From: Maribacter aestuarii
GTDB taxonomy: Bacteria; Bacteroidota; Bacteroidia; Flavobacteriales; Flavobacteriaceae
Direction of reading: 5' to 3'
Assembly (NCBI RefSeq): GCF_027474845.2
Contig: NZ_CP107031.2
Coordinates: 1,254,501-1,318,500, forward strand
DNA length: 64,000 bases
Shown: one piece after another, positions 56,880-64,000 of the stretch
Position numbering within the stretch: position 1 is the first letter of the stretch
Layout: each line of letters starts with the position of its first letter
Translations under genes and position numbers: made by a program
Notes under the pieces: generated by a model
Seen by the model: only the letters and a program-made list of their open reading frames with translations
What the model was told of the DNA's origin: nothing
Database searches by the model: none

Positions 56880-57533
56880 ATGGATAGTATACCAAAACAA
56901 AGTACCGTCAAAAATTCTTATATGGCTTTTAAAAAATTACATAATGATATAAAGGAAACCTTAAAACGTCTAGAAATTACTAGTCCTACGAATTTTCAGA
57001 CCAAAAGTATTCCTGTTATAAAAAGTGGTGTTAATACTTTCTGTATCGCACCCAAAGATGCCGGCAAGACAACAACTTTGATACTTACGACCTTGCAAAA
57101 ACTAAAATGTGAAGCGGTAGGCAATGCGCCAAGAGCGGTGGTTTTGGTCGAAAACAAGGAAAAGGCATTGGAATTATATGATGCCTTTTTAACCTATACC
57201 AAATATAACTCCTTACGCGTATATGTGGGATACGAAGAGCTACATATAGATATTCAGAAATCGGAAATTTTTGAAGGTATAGATATCCTCATATCTACAC
57301 CCAAGACTATGAACAAGCTATTTTTATTAAACGGGGTAAGCACGTCCGAACTAAAGCTATTGAGTATAGACGATGCCGAATTCCTCATTCAAAAATCGGA
57401 CTACCAAGCAATGGTCTCTATTACTCAAAGTATTATAAAATGTCAATATGTATTGTATGCCGAAAAATTACATCCGAAACTGAAACGTTTTGAATCCAAT
57501 TTTATGGAACATTCCAAATTAATAAAGGCTTAG
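56880..57533 (+). CDS. Single-domain, degenerate DEAD-box-like protein
   Basis: 217 residues from ATG 56880; the longer frame needs TTG and lacks similarity. Resembles only the first RecA domain of a DEAD-box RNA helicase: Q motif near residue 40 (SPTNFQTKSIP), a Walker A-like APKDAGKTT (58-66), STPKTMNKL for motif Ib and DDAE (164-167) in place of DEAD. The SAT motif and the second RecA domain are absent, so it cannot be a standard helicase. It may be a regulatory RNA-binding protein; the role is unknown. Located between the cold-shock gene and the ferredoxin. Confidence 0.75.
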   Translation: MDSIPKQSTVKNSYMAFKKLHNDIKETLKRLEITSPTNFQTKSIPVIKSGVNTFCIAPKDAGKTTTLILTTLQKLKCEAVGNAPRAVVLVENKEKALELYDAFLTYTKYNSLRVYVGYEELHIDIQKSEIFEGIDILISTPKTMNKLFLLNGVSTSELKLLSIDDAEFLIQKSDYQAMVSITQSIIKCQYVLYAEKLHPKLKRFESNFMEHSKLIKA

Positions 57534-57565
57534 TAACTTAAAAATTCTAAAAATGAAGAATTATG

Positions 57566-57898
57566 TTAAATTTCTTCTGGGGCGAGTTCAACTTCCAACC
57601 CGTCCATATCGGCATTAATATGTAATTGACAACCCAATCGGGAATTATCCTGTACATGAAATGCCTCCGATAACATAGCTTCCTCATCGTCCGACATTTC
57701 TGGTAGTACATGGTCGGATTTAACATAGCACTGACACGAGGCGCACATGGCCATCCCACCACATATACCAATAGTACCCTCCGGGGCCAGTTCATAGGAA
57801 CGTACCACTTCCATAAGGTTCATGTTCATATCCGTAGGGGCGTCAATTTCGTGAAGGATACCGTCCCGGTCGGTTATTTTGATTTTAATATCTTTCAA
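57566..57898 (-). CDS. 2Fe-2S ferredoxin (adrenodoxin type)
   Basis: 110 residues. Cluster ligands C46-x5-C52-x2-C55 and C90 (GCQL) match [2Fe-2S] ferredoxins of the adrenodoxin/Isc class. It carries electrons, plausibly from the FNR-like flavoprotein encoded 436 nt upstream, and may serve Fe-S assembly. Short spacing to the four-helix gene on the same strand. Confidence 0.92.
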   Translation of the reverse strand: MKDIKIKITDRDGILHEIDAPTDMNMNLMEVVRSYELAPEGTIGICGGMAMCASCQCYVKSDHVLPEMSDDEEAMLSEAFHVQDNSRLGCQLHINADMDGLEVELAPEEI

Positions 57899-57906
57899 AA
57901 GATTAA

Positions 57907-57931
57907 AGGAATTAGGCTGTTAGGAATTAGG
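57907..57931 (+). repeat. Short direct repeat AGGAATTAGG at the end of the four-helix gene
   Basis: AGGAATTAGG occurs at 57907-57916 and 57922-57931, 5 nt apart. The second copy includes the last codons and stop codon of the four-helix gene on the minus strand. Related short units lie on the other side of the gene near 58309-58335. Confidence 0.7.
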
Positions 57932-58282
57932 TTGATCTTTCATAGATTTAATCAACCCGTATAACATTTTTAATATTTCATTGGTTTTATCGATTAACTC
58001 TTTGGTCGTCGGATCGTCCAAGAACTTAAGTCGTTGCGATAAATAAAGCATTGATCTAACTTCACTATTGGAGGCCAAAGCAAAATATAAAAAACGGATG
58101 AAATCAGGATTCGTTCGTCGTTCAAAACCTTCGGCAATATTATTTGAAATCGATACTGATGCTCTCGTAATCTGGTCACGAAAGCCAAAATCTTTGCTCT
58201 TTAAAAAGTTTTGATAGATAAAAACTGATAAATTCTGGGCTTTCTGCCAAACCAATATATCTTCAAATCTCTGAAAAGCCAA
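57920..58282 (-). CDS. Four-helix bundle protein (23S rRNA IVS/S23 type)
   Basis: 120 residues matching the four-helix-bundle family first seen in 23S rRNA intervening sequences: FEDILVWQKAQNLSVFIYQ at the start, FGFRDQITRASVSISNNIAEGFERR near residue 33 and FLYFALASNSEVRSML. Related to Avd-like diversity-element proteins. No rRNA is nearby, so it is a free-standing copy. The start is TTG 58282. It separates ferredoxin from the FNR-like gene and its ends carry short repeats. Confidence 0.85.
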   Translation of the reverse strand: MAFQRFEDILVWQKAQNLSVFIYQNFLKSKDFGFRDQITRASVSISNNIAEGFERRTNPDFIRFLYFALASNSEVRSMLYLSQRLKFLDDPTTKELIDKTNEILKMLYGLIKSMKDQPNS

Positions 58283-58333
58283 AACCTTAATATTTATTTA
58301 TTTTTCTATACCCTATACACTAACTCCTGAGTC

Positions 58334-59395
58334 CTATTCAATTGCTTTTACAACTGCTTTAGGTGCTTCCTTCTTGCTGCCATCAAAACCGGTAACCCCA
58401 CCTACGGTAGTATATTTCATTACGTATTTCTTATCTGGATAGATACGCTGATAAGCGCTCTGGCACATAAGCGTAGCCTCGTGAAAACCGCATAGAATCA
58501 ATTTTAATTTGCCGGGATAGGTATTTACATCACCGATGGCATAAATACCAAGGATATTGGTCTGATAGTCCAACGTGTTATCCACCTTTATCGCATTCTT
58601 TTCAATTTCCAATCCCCAATCGGCAATAGGTCCCAATTTTGGTGATAATCCAAAAAGTGGAATAAAATTATCTACCTCGAGTTCAATGTTCTCAGCAGCG
58701 TTAGATGTTTTTCTGATGGTTACCGAGGATAATTTATCCTCGCCGTTTAGTTTAACGATCTCAGCAGGAGTAATTAAATTTATTTTTCCTTCGTTCTTTA
58801 GTTGCTGTACTTTTTCCACGGAATCTAGAGCGCCCCTGAATTCATTTCGTCGATGTACCAAGGTAACCTCAGCTGCCACATCGGCCAAAAAAATACTCCA
58901 ATCCAAGGCTGAATCCCCTCCCCCTGCTATGACAATTTTCTTATTACGGTACACTTCTGGGTCCTTTATGATATAAGCTACCCCTTTATCCTCGTATTTA
59001 CGCAGATTTTCCAGTAACGGTTTTCTAGGTTCAAAGCTTCCTAGCCCACCTGCAATAGCAACAATCGGTGCGTGATGTTTTGTTCCTTTATTGGTAGTAA
59101 CTATAAATGAACCATCTTCCAATTTTTCAATCGTCTCGGCCCTTTCCCCCAGTGTAAATCCAGGCTGAAAAGGTTTAATCTGTTCCATTAAATTATCTAC
59201 CAATTCTCCTGCCAGTACCTCTGGAAAACCTGGAATATCATAAATGGGTTTCTTTGGATAGATTTCGGAACATTGTCCCCCTGCCTGTGGTAAAGCATCT
59301 ATTAAATGGCATTTTAACTGCAAAAGTCCTGCTTCAAAAACGGCAAAAAGACCCGTAGGTCCCGCTCCTATAATTAATATATCTGTCTTAATCAT
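58334..59395 (-). CDS. Ferredoxin-NADP reductase-like flavoprotein (TrxR fold)
   Basis: 353 residues. FAD motif IIGAGPTGLFAVFEA near residue 8, NADPH motif IAGGGDSALDW near 150 and the C-terminal IYAIGDVNTYPGK. No CxxC redox pair is present, so this is the YumC-type ferredoxin/flavodoxin-NADP reductase rather than thioredoxin reductase. The ferredoxin gene lies on the same strand just beyond the four-helix gene, so the two probably form a reductase-ferredoxin pair. Confidence 0.88.
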   Translation of the reverse strand: MIKTDILIIGAGPTGLFAVFEAGLLQLKCHLIDALPQAGGQCSEIYPKKPIYDIPGFPEVLAGELVDNLMEQIKPFQPGFTLGERAETIEKLEDGSFIVTTNKGTKHHAPIVAIAGGLGSFEPRKPLLENLRKYEDKGVAYIIKDPEVYRNKKIVIAGGGDSALDWSIFLADVAAEVTLVHRRNEFRGALDSVEKVQQLKNEGKINLITPAEIVKLNGEDKLSSVTIRKTSNAAENIELEVDNFIPLFGLSPKLGPIADWGLEIEKNAIKVDNTLDYQTNILGIYAIGDVNTYPGKLKLILCGFHEATLMCQSAYQRIYPDKKYVMKYTTVGGVTGFDGSKKEAPKAVVKAIE

Positions 59396-59408
59396 TCAAA
59401 AATCAAAT

Positions 59409-59439
59409 TAAAAAATCACAGCAAAATTACTGCTGTGAT
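59409..59439 (-). terminator. Intrinsic terminator after the NifU/Mrp unit
   Basis: Minus strand: ATCACAGCA-(7-nt loop)-TGCTGTGAT, a perfect 9-bp stem, followed by a run of six T. A TAATTTTG -7-like sequence sits in the loop (59422-59429), so part of the element might instead serve as a promoter of the flavoprotein gene. Confidence 0.75.
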
Positions 59440-59470
59440 AACTTTCGTATTATGACATTTATCAACTCCT

Positions 59471-59719
59471 CTAACTGATATTAATGACTTCTTCAATTTG
59501 AGGGGCGTACTTTTTTATCGTCATTTCCACCCCACTTTTTAAAGTCATCTGGTTTACCGTACAACCAACGCAAGCACCTTCCAATCTTACTTTAACAGAG
59601 TTTTCATTATCGATTGAAATCAAGGTAATATCACCGCCATCGCTCTGCAAGAAAGGTCGGATTTCCTCCAAGGCCTTTTCTACGTTCATTCTTAGTTCGT
59701 CCGAAGTCATTGTTGTCAT
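59471..59719 (-). CDS. NifU-like Fe-S scaffold protein
   Basis: 82 residues equal to the NifU C-terminal domain: LQSDGGDITLI and the cluster motif GACVGCTVNQMTLKSGVE with CxxC. It acts as a scaffold or carrier of Fe-S clusters. The start is within MTTMTSDEL (either of two ATGs). It lies 2 nt after Mrp's stop and ends before a terminator, so it is co-transcribed with Mrp. Confidence 0.92.
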   Translation of the reverse strand: MTTMTSDELRMNVEKALEEIRPFLQSDGGDITLISIDNENSVKVRLEGACVGCTVNQMTLKSGVEMTIKKYAPQIEEVINIS

Positions 59720-59721
59720 AC

Positions 59722-60864
59722 CTACTTATTTGTAACGGCAGCACAACCTGCCATTGTTGTTATTTTAATAGCCTCCGTTGGAGGTATACTTTTATTTCTA
59801 TTTACAGTTTCCTGAACCACATTTTTTGTTATTTCCTCAAATGCAGCCTCTATTGGAGTAGCCGTTTGCATTGCGGCCGGGCGACCCACATCCCCTGCTT
59901 CCCTTATACTTTGTACCAAAGGAATCTCTCCCAAAAACGGAACTTTTAAATCTTCCGCCAAGTGTTTTGCACCCTCTTTTCCAAAAATATAATACTTATT
60001 ATCCGGCAATTCGCTAGGTGTAAAATACGCCATATTCTCCACAATGCCCAAGACGGGTACGTTGATGGAGTCTTGCTGAAACATGGCCACCCCTTTGCGC
60101 GCATCTGCCAAGGCCACTTCCTGTGGTGTACTCACAATCACAGCCCCTGTTACCGGCATGGCCTGCATGATGCTCAAATGAATGTCGCCCGTTCCCGGAG
60201 GTAAGTCTAACAGCATAAAATCTATCTCGCCCCAGTGGGCATCAAAAATCATTTGGTTCAAAGCTTTGGACGCCATGGGACCTCTCCAAATCACCGCCTG
60301 ATTGGGTTGGGTGAAAAAACCAATGGACAGTAACTTGACACCATAACTTTCTACCGGCTTCATTTTGGATTTACCATTTATGTTAACCGCCAAAGGCTTT
60401 TCTTGGGCAACATCAAACATAATGGGCATAGAAGGGCCATAAATATCCGCATCCAATAGTCCCACTTTAAAGCCCATCTTTGCAAGGGTTACGGCCAAAT
60501 TTGCCGTTACCGTAGATTTACCAACACCTCCCTTGCCCGATGCTACCGCAATAATATTCTGGATACCCGGTATGGGTTTTCCCTTAATTTCGTTTGCTTT
60601 CGGTTTGGCCACTGGAGCATCGACCTTTATATTAATTTTGATTTTCGCCTTTTCGTAGACCTCTCTATGAACGATTTTTAAAATCTCCACTTCGGTCTTT
60701 TTACGAGCCTGTAAACTGGGATTGTTAATGGTGATGTCTATTTCTACCTCATCGCCAAAAATCATCACATTTTTGACCGCACCACTTTCAACCATATTCT
60801 GGCCCTCACCAGGAACGGTTATTTGCTCCAATGCTTTTAAAACGTCCTTTTTATCTATTTTCAT
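59722..60864 (-). CDS. Mrp/ApbC-type Fe-S carrier ATPase
   Basis: 380 residues: N-terminal MIP18/DUF59 domain (about 1-80) and a deviant Walker A P-loop ATPase (GKGGVGKST, 110-118; LLDADIYGPSMP). Mrp/NBP35 proteins load Fe-S clusters onto apo-targets. A -7 box TATCTTTG lies about 105 nt upstream. It forms an operon with the NifU-type scaffold. Confidence 0.93.
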   Translation of the reverse strand: MKIDKKDVLKALEQITVPGEGQNMVESGAVKNVMIFGDEVEIDITINNPSLQARKKTEVEILKIVHREVYEKAKIKINIKVDAPVAKPKANEIKGKPIPGIQNIIAVASGKGGVGKSTVTANLAVTLAKMGFKVGLLDADIYGPSMPIMFDVAQEKPLAVNINGKSKMKPVESYGVKLLSIGFFTQPNQAVIWRGPMASKALNQMIFDAHWGEIDFMLLDLPPGTGDIHLSIMQAMPVTGAVIVSTPQEVALADARKGVAMFQQDSINVPVLGIVENMAYFTPSELPDNKYYIFGKEGAKHLAEDLKVPFLGEIPLVQSIREAGDVGRPAAMQTATPIEAAFEEITKNVVQETVNRNKSIPPTEAIKITTMAGCAAVTNK

Positions 60865-60969
60865 TCTGATACTATCACTTTCAAAGGGTTTATCTCTTCT
60901 TGACGCTCAGCTTATCCACCATTACAGACCTAAGCAATCTTAACCTTTATGTAAAATCATTCTAAACAA

Positions 60970-60977
60970 CAAAGATA
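60970..60977 (-). promoter_or_regulatory. Candidate -7 box (TATCTTTG) of the mrp operon
   Basis: Exact TAnnTTTG on the minus strand, 105 nt before ATG 60864; no TTG at the expected -33 spacing. Confidence 0.35.
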
Positions 60978-61216
60978 GCTTTTAGGCTTGAGAATAGGAA
61001 GTAGTTAGATTGATATATGATATGGTTAAAAAATTGGAAATAATAGCTTAGCATAGATATTTGGGAAGGTAATTGCATTTATATTGATATTCTGGATTAC
61101 GTTAAGACGGGAAGACTGATTAATCAGCCATTCATTTTATATCGAATTGAAGAACTTAATGGGAAAAGGCTAAATTTATGAGCAGAAAACTAACCCGACT
61201 AAAAACCGATTTTTAC
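60978..61216. other. Intergenic region upstream of the amidase gene
   Basis: AT-rich spacer of about 240 nt between the divergent mrp and amidase genes. No RNA gene, hairpin or repeat is seen. A TAAATTTA sequence at 61169-61176 is one mismatch from the -7 consensus. Confidence 0.4.
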
Positions 61217-62890
61217 ATGCCTGATTATAGAAGAAATTGTTCCCGCTTTGTTACTTGTTTTATTGTTCTACTTCTCATAATCTCCTGTAAAAATGAAAAG
61301 CATTCGTTCTCAAAAAACGACATTAAAAGCTCCCAAAAATTAATCGGTATTGAATTTTCAGAAGAAAAAATAGATACACTCTACGAGTACTTGGAAAAAA
61401 ACAGCAAGGGATATGACTCTTTACGTAAGTATAGTCTGGACAAGTCGGTTTTTCCAGCGTTATTTTTTGACCCCACCCCAAAAAATTTCGCATTCCCAAA
61501 AGCAAAAGACACGTTAATATCTTGGTATATACCTGAAGGCATTGACATACCCGATAGTTTGAACCAACTGGCTTTTTACACTATTCCGGAATTAGCTTCA
61601 CTAATTAAAAACAAGAAAATATCATCGTTGAAGCTGACCGAATTCTTTTTGGACCGATTAAAAAAATACGGCCCCGCGTTAGAGTGCACGATAACCATTA
61701 CGGAGGAGCTAGCCCTAGCACAAGCGAAAAAATTAGATGCGGAATTGGCCAATGGTCATTATAGAGGCATTTTGCACGGTATACCTTATGGGGTAAAAGA
61801 CTTGATGTCCGTAAATGGATATCCGACTACTTGGGGTTCCGAACCCTATAAAAACCAACAAATTGAGGAAACCGCAACAGTGGTAGAACGCTTACAAGTG
61901 GCTGGTGGAGTTTTGGTGGCCAAATTGGTTTCTGGCGCATTGGCGCGGGGTGACGTCTGGTTCGGGGGTAAGACGAGAAACCCATGGGATATTGAGGAGG
62001 GAGCTAGCGGTTCTTCTGCAGGCTCAGGTTCTGCAACTTCTGCTGGATTAGTCCCGTTTGCATTAGGGACAGAAACTTTAGGTTCCATTACCTCTCCTAG
62101 TTCCGTTAACGGTATCACAGGATTAAGACCTACGTATGGTAGGGTAAGTAGACATGGTGTTATGAGTCTTTCATGGTCCATGGATAAAGTAGGACCTATG
62201 TGTCGAAACGCTGAGGACTGCGCTATTGTTTTCAGTATTATCCAAGGTAAGGACTCGTTGGATAGGACAACAAGTACCGTTCCTTTCAACTATAATCCAG
62301 CTTTAGATTTTAAAACCTTTAAGGTGGCATATCTCAAGGATGACATCGAAAAAGATACCACTGAAGGAAAAGAAAATTTAGAAGAAGCCCTTAAAACTTT
62401 AAAAAAATTGGGCATTGACCCTACACCAGTAAGTTTACCAACTGAGATGCCCTATGATGGGTTCGATATTATTTTAAGGTCGGAATCCGGTGCCTTTTTT
62501 GACGAGTTGGTACTTTCCGGAAAGGTGGACAGCATGGTAGAGCAAGATAAAAAATCAAGGGCTAATTCATTAAGACAATCACGCTTTATACCTGCGGTCG
62601 AATATTTACAGGCCAACAGGCACCGGCAGGTTTTAATAGAGCAAATGCACCAAATCCTAAAGGATTACGATATACTGATATCGCCTTCTTTTGGCAACAA
62701 ACAACTCCTGATTACCAATTTAACAGGGCATCCTGTAATTGCCGTACCTACTGGTCTGGATGAGGAAAACCATCCGACGAGTGTTACGTTCGTAGGCAAT
62801 CTTTATGATGAGGAAAAGATTTTGTTGTTTGCAAAGGGTTTCCAAGACGCAACGGAATTTGATGAAATGCATCCCAAAGGTTTTGACTGA
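61217..62890 (+). CDS. Amidase-signature lipoprotein (GatA-like)
   Basis: 557 residues from ATG 61217 with a lipoprotein signal (LIISC). Amidase Ser-cisSer-Lys triad: lysine in PYGVKDLMSV, serines in EGASGSSAGSGSA and TETLGSITSPSS, plus GLRPTYGRVSRHGVM. It hydrolyses amides in the envelope; not the tRNA amidotransferase subunit, because of the lipobox and the isolated context. An ATG at 61178 adds 13 residues, but a -7-like TAAATTTA at 61169 would place the RNA start after it, favouring 61217. Confidence 0.9.
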   Translation: MPDYRRNCSRFVTCFIVLLLIISCKNEKHSFSKNDIKSSQKLIGIEFSEEKIDTLYEYLEKNSKGYDSLRKYSLDKSVFPALFFDPTPKNFAFPKAKDTLISWYIPEGIDIPDSLNQLAFYTIPELASLIKNKKISSLKLTEFFLDRLKKYGPALECTITITEELALAQAKKLDAELANGHYRGILHGIPYGVKDLMSVNGYPTTWGSEPYKNQQIEETATVVERLQVAGGVLVAKLVSGALARGDVWFGGKTRNPWDIEEGASGSSAGSGSATSAGLVPFALGTETLGSITSPSSVNGITGLRPTYGRVSRHGVMSLSWSMDKVGPMCRNAEDCAIVFSIIQGKDSLDRTTSTVPFNYNPALDFKTFKVAYLKDDIEKDTTEGKENLEEALKTLKKLGIDPTPVSLPTEMPYDGFDIILRSESGAFFDELVLSGKVDSMVEQDKKSRANSLRQSRFIPAVEYLQANRHRQVLIEQMHQILKDYDILISPSFGNKQLLITNLTGHPVIAVPTGLDEENHPTSVTFVGNLYDEEKILLFAKGFQDATEFDEMHPKGFD

Positions 62891-62936
62891 ACACTTTGAC
62901 TTCGCTCTAAGCGACTTTAAAGATTTGTACCATCAA

Positions 62937-63602
62937 TTAAACCTTGCGACCATCCAATAGATTTATAACTCGCGAGCCATAGGCCGCATTCTTTTCGGAA
63001 TGGGTTACTTGAATTATGGTAACGCCATCTTCTTGATTCAATTTTTTGAAAAGCTCCATAATCTCCTCGCTCTGTTGCGAGTTCAGGTTTCCTGTAGGTT
63101 CATCGGCCAGAATAAGTTTTGGGTTAGCAATAAGCGCACGCGCCACACCCACTAATTGTTGCTGTCCGCCACTCAGTTGTGCCGGGAACAAATCCTTTTT
63201 ACCAACAATATTAAAACGGTCCAACATATCTGCCACCATGGCCTTGCGCTCCGCACCTTTATACTTTTTATAGAGCAAGGGCATTTCCAGGTTTTCCTGT
63301 ACGGTAAGTTCATCCAAAAGGTGATAGGACTGAAAAACAAAACCAATATACTCCTTGTACAGATTAGCACGATGTTTCTCCTTGAGGGTATGTACGGATT
63401 CATGTAGAAAGTGATATTCCCCTTCGTCAAACCCGTCCAACATTCCAATAACATTTAGTAATGTAGATTTGCCGGAACCTGATGGACCCATGACGGATAT
63501 AAACTCTCCTTCGGAAACTTCGAGATTAATATCTTTTAAAAGGAAAATGCGCTGCCCTCCAGAATTAACCCATTTGAAAATATTGTTTAGTTGTAGCAAC
63601 AT
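62937..63602 (-). CDS. MacB/LolD-type ABC ATPase
   Basis: 221 residues. Walker [10 protein letters not shown] (39-47), signature [15 protein letters not shown] and Walker [12 protein letters not shown]. The signature reads QQQLVG where QQQRVA is usual. It energises FtsX-type permeases in lipoprotein release, macrolide export or envelope stress. It lies 26 nt downstream of the permease gene. Confidence 0.92.
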   Translation of the reverse strand: MLLQLNNIFKWVNSGGQRIFLLKDINLEVSEGEFISVMGPSGSGKSTLLNVIGMLDGFDEGEYHFLHESVHTLKEKHRANLYKEYIGFVFQSYHLLDELTVQENLEMPLLYKKYKGAERKAMVADMLDRFNIVGKKDLFPAQLSGGQQQLVGVARALIANPKLILADEPTGNLNSQQSEEIMELFKKLNQEDGVTIIQVTHSEKNAAYGSRVINLLDGRKV

Positions 63603-63628
63603 AGTTTCGTTTTATTGTTAATATGGAG

Positions 63629-64000
63629 TTATTCGGTTCGTAAACTTTTTACTGGACTCTTTCTCGCGGCGTTAAGGGCCACAAGACCAACGAGAAAAGC
63701 AGTGCCAAGAAATACCAATAGGCCAACTATTAAAAAGATGTATTGCTCTATATCTATTCGATAAGCAAATCCTGATAACCATCTCCTACTACCGTAATAG
63801 GCGATAGGCCATCCGACTAAAAATGCTACCCCAATAAAGAATATGTACTCCTTTATTGTGGTTTTAATGATATGCACGTCTGAGGCACCCAGAACTTTCC
63901 GAATACCAATTTCTTTTCTTCTAGCCAAAACTAGAAAAACAGTGATTCCAATGATGCCCATGGATGCTAGGATAACCGCCAAAATATTTAAATAAAACAC
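63629..64000 (-). CDS. FtsX/MacB-type ABC permease, C-terminal part
   Basis: The C-terminal ~123 codons of a permease that extends beyond the right edge. Three membrane helices and the family motif RRKEIGIRKVLGAS, ending AARKSPVKSLRTE. Typical of MacB/FtsX-type permeases of Bacteroidota, partner of the adjacent ATPase. The true start is outside the window. Confidence 0.9.
   Translation of the reverse strand: MFYLNILAVILASMGIIGITVFLVLARRKEIGIRKVLGASDVHIIKTTIKEYIFFIGVAFLVGWPIAYYGSRRWLSGFAYRIDIEQYIFLIVGLLVFLGTAFLVGLVALNAARKSPVKSLRTE

Noticed and set aside
57920..58282. An intervening sequence inside a 23S rRNA gene or a diversity-generating retroelement
   Set aside because: No rRNA sequence, reverse transcriptase or template/variable repeat is seen nearby; it is a free-standing gene.
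61217..62890. GatA subunit of the tRNA amidotransferase
   Set aside because: A lipoprotein signal and absence of gatB/gatC neighbours point to an envelope amidase.

Overview
The window is a gene-dense, AT-rich piece of a Bacteroidota chromosome, most likely a marine member of the Flavobacteriaceae. The support is direct: a SusC/SusD pair, many lipoproteins with short lipoboxes, candidate -7 boxes of the TAnnTTTG type, mevalonate-pathway genes next to a UbiA prenyltransferase, and large VCBS/UnbV lipoproteins. A genus cannot be assigned from sequence reading alone (Maribacter/Zobellia-like is a guess). No rRNA, tRNA, CRISPR array, integrase or transposase was recognised.

Layout. 1-8.6 kb: a partial zinc-ribbon protein, an RsuA/RluB-type pseudouridine synthase with an altered catalytic motif, a TPR lipoprotein plus SCO1-like copper protein pair, a nitrilase, then UbiA, mevalonate kinase and diphosphomevalonate decarboxylase (isoprenoid supply), and a TspO homologue followed by a 17-copy 8-bp tandem repeat. 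8.8-22.5 kb: a maltose/alpha-glucan utilisation locus. One arm (minus strand) has lacI, beta-phosphoglucomutase, a GH65 maltose-phosphorylase-like gene split by a -1 frameshift, a GH13 lipoprotein, a glycerophosphodiesterase lipoprotein, an HI0933-type flavoprotein and a DUF1697 protein; the divergent arm has susC and susD. A LacI-type operator lies between them. The expected flow is oligosaccharide capture by SusD/SusC, hydrolysis by GH13, phosphorolysis of maltose by GH65 and conversion of beta-glucose 1-phosphate to glucose 6-phosphate by PgmB.

22.7-35.7 kb: three tandem ~1,100-residue VCBS/UnbV lipoproteins, a vanadium-haloperoxidase/PAP2-type lipoprotein, a membrane-anchored GyrI-like protein and a propeller-like lipoprotein, packed as one apparent operon. 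35.7-44.1 kb: a phosphoesterase fused to an outer-membrane barrel, an HD-hydrolase fused to a Pycsar-effector-like membrane domain, a GAF-domain protein and a second metallophosphoesterase. 44.2-48.4 kb: GntP permease, RidA-like protein, D-threonine aldolase/D-serine dehydratase-type PLP enzyme and M19 dipeptidase, which together look like a D-hydroxy-amino-acid or D-dipeptide catabolic module.

48.5-56.4 kb: a secreted hypothetical, an M23 peptidase, a penicillin-acylase-type lipoprotein, a TPM-domain protein, an ABC exporter and a putative outer-membrane barrel. 56.4-60.9 kb: a cold-shock protein with terminator and candidate promoter, a one-domain degenerate DEAD-box-like protein, and an Fe-S/electron-transfer block (ferredoxin, ferredoxin-NADP reductase-like flavoprotein, NifU-type scaffold, Mrp) interrupted by a four-helix-bundle gene with repeat-bearing flanks. 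61-64 kb: an amidase lipoprotein and a MacB/LolD-type ABC ATPase with a permease running off the window end.

Most interesting points: the GH65 split exactly at a canonical U UUA AAA heptamer; the HD-PycTM fusion and its neighbours; the triple VCBS array with a haloperoxidase-like enzyme; and the D-amino-acid module.
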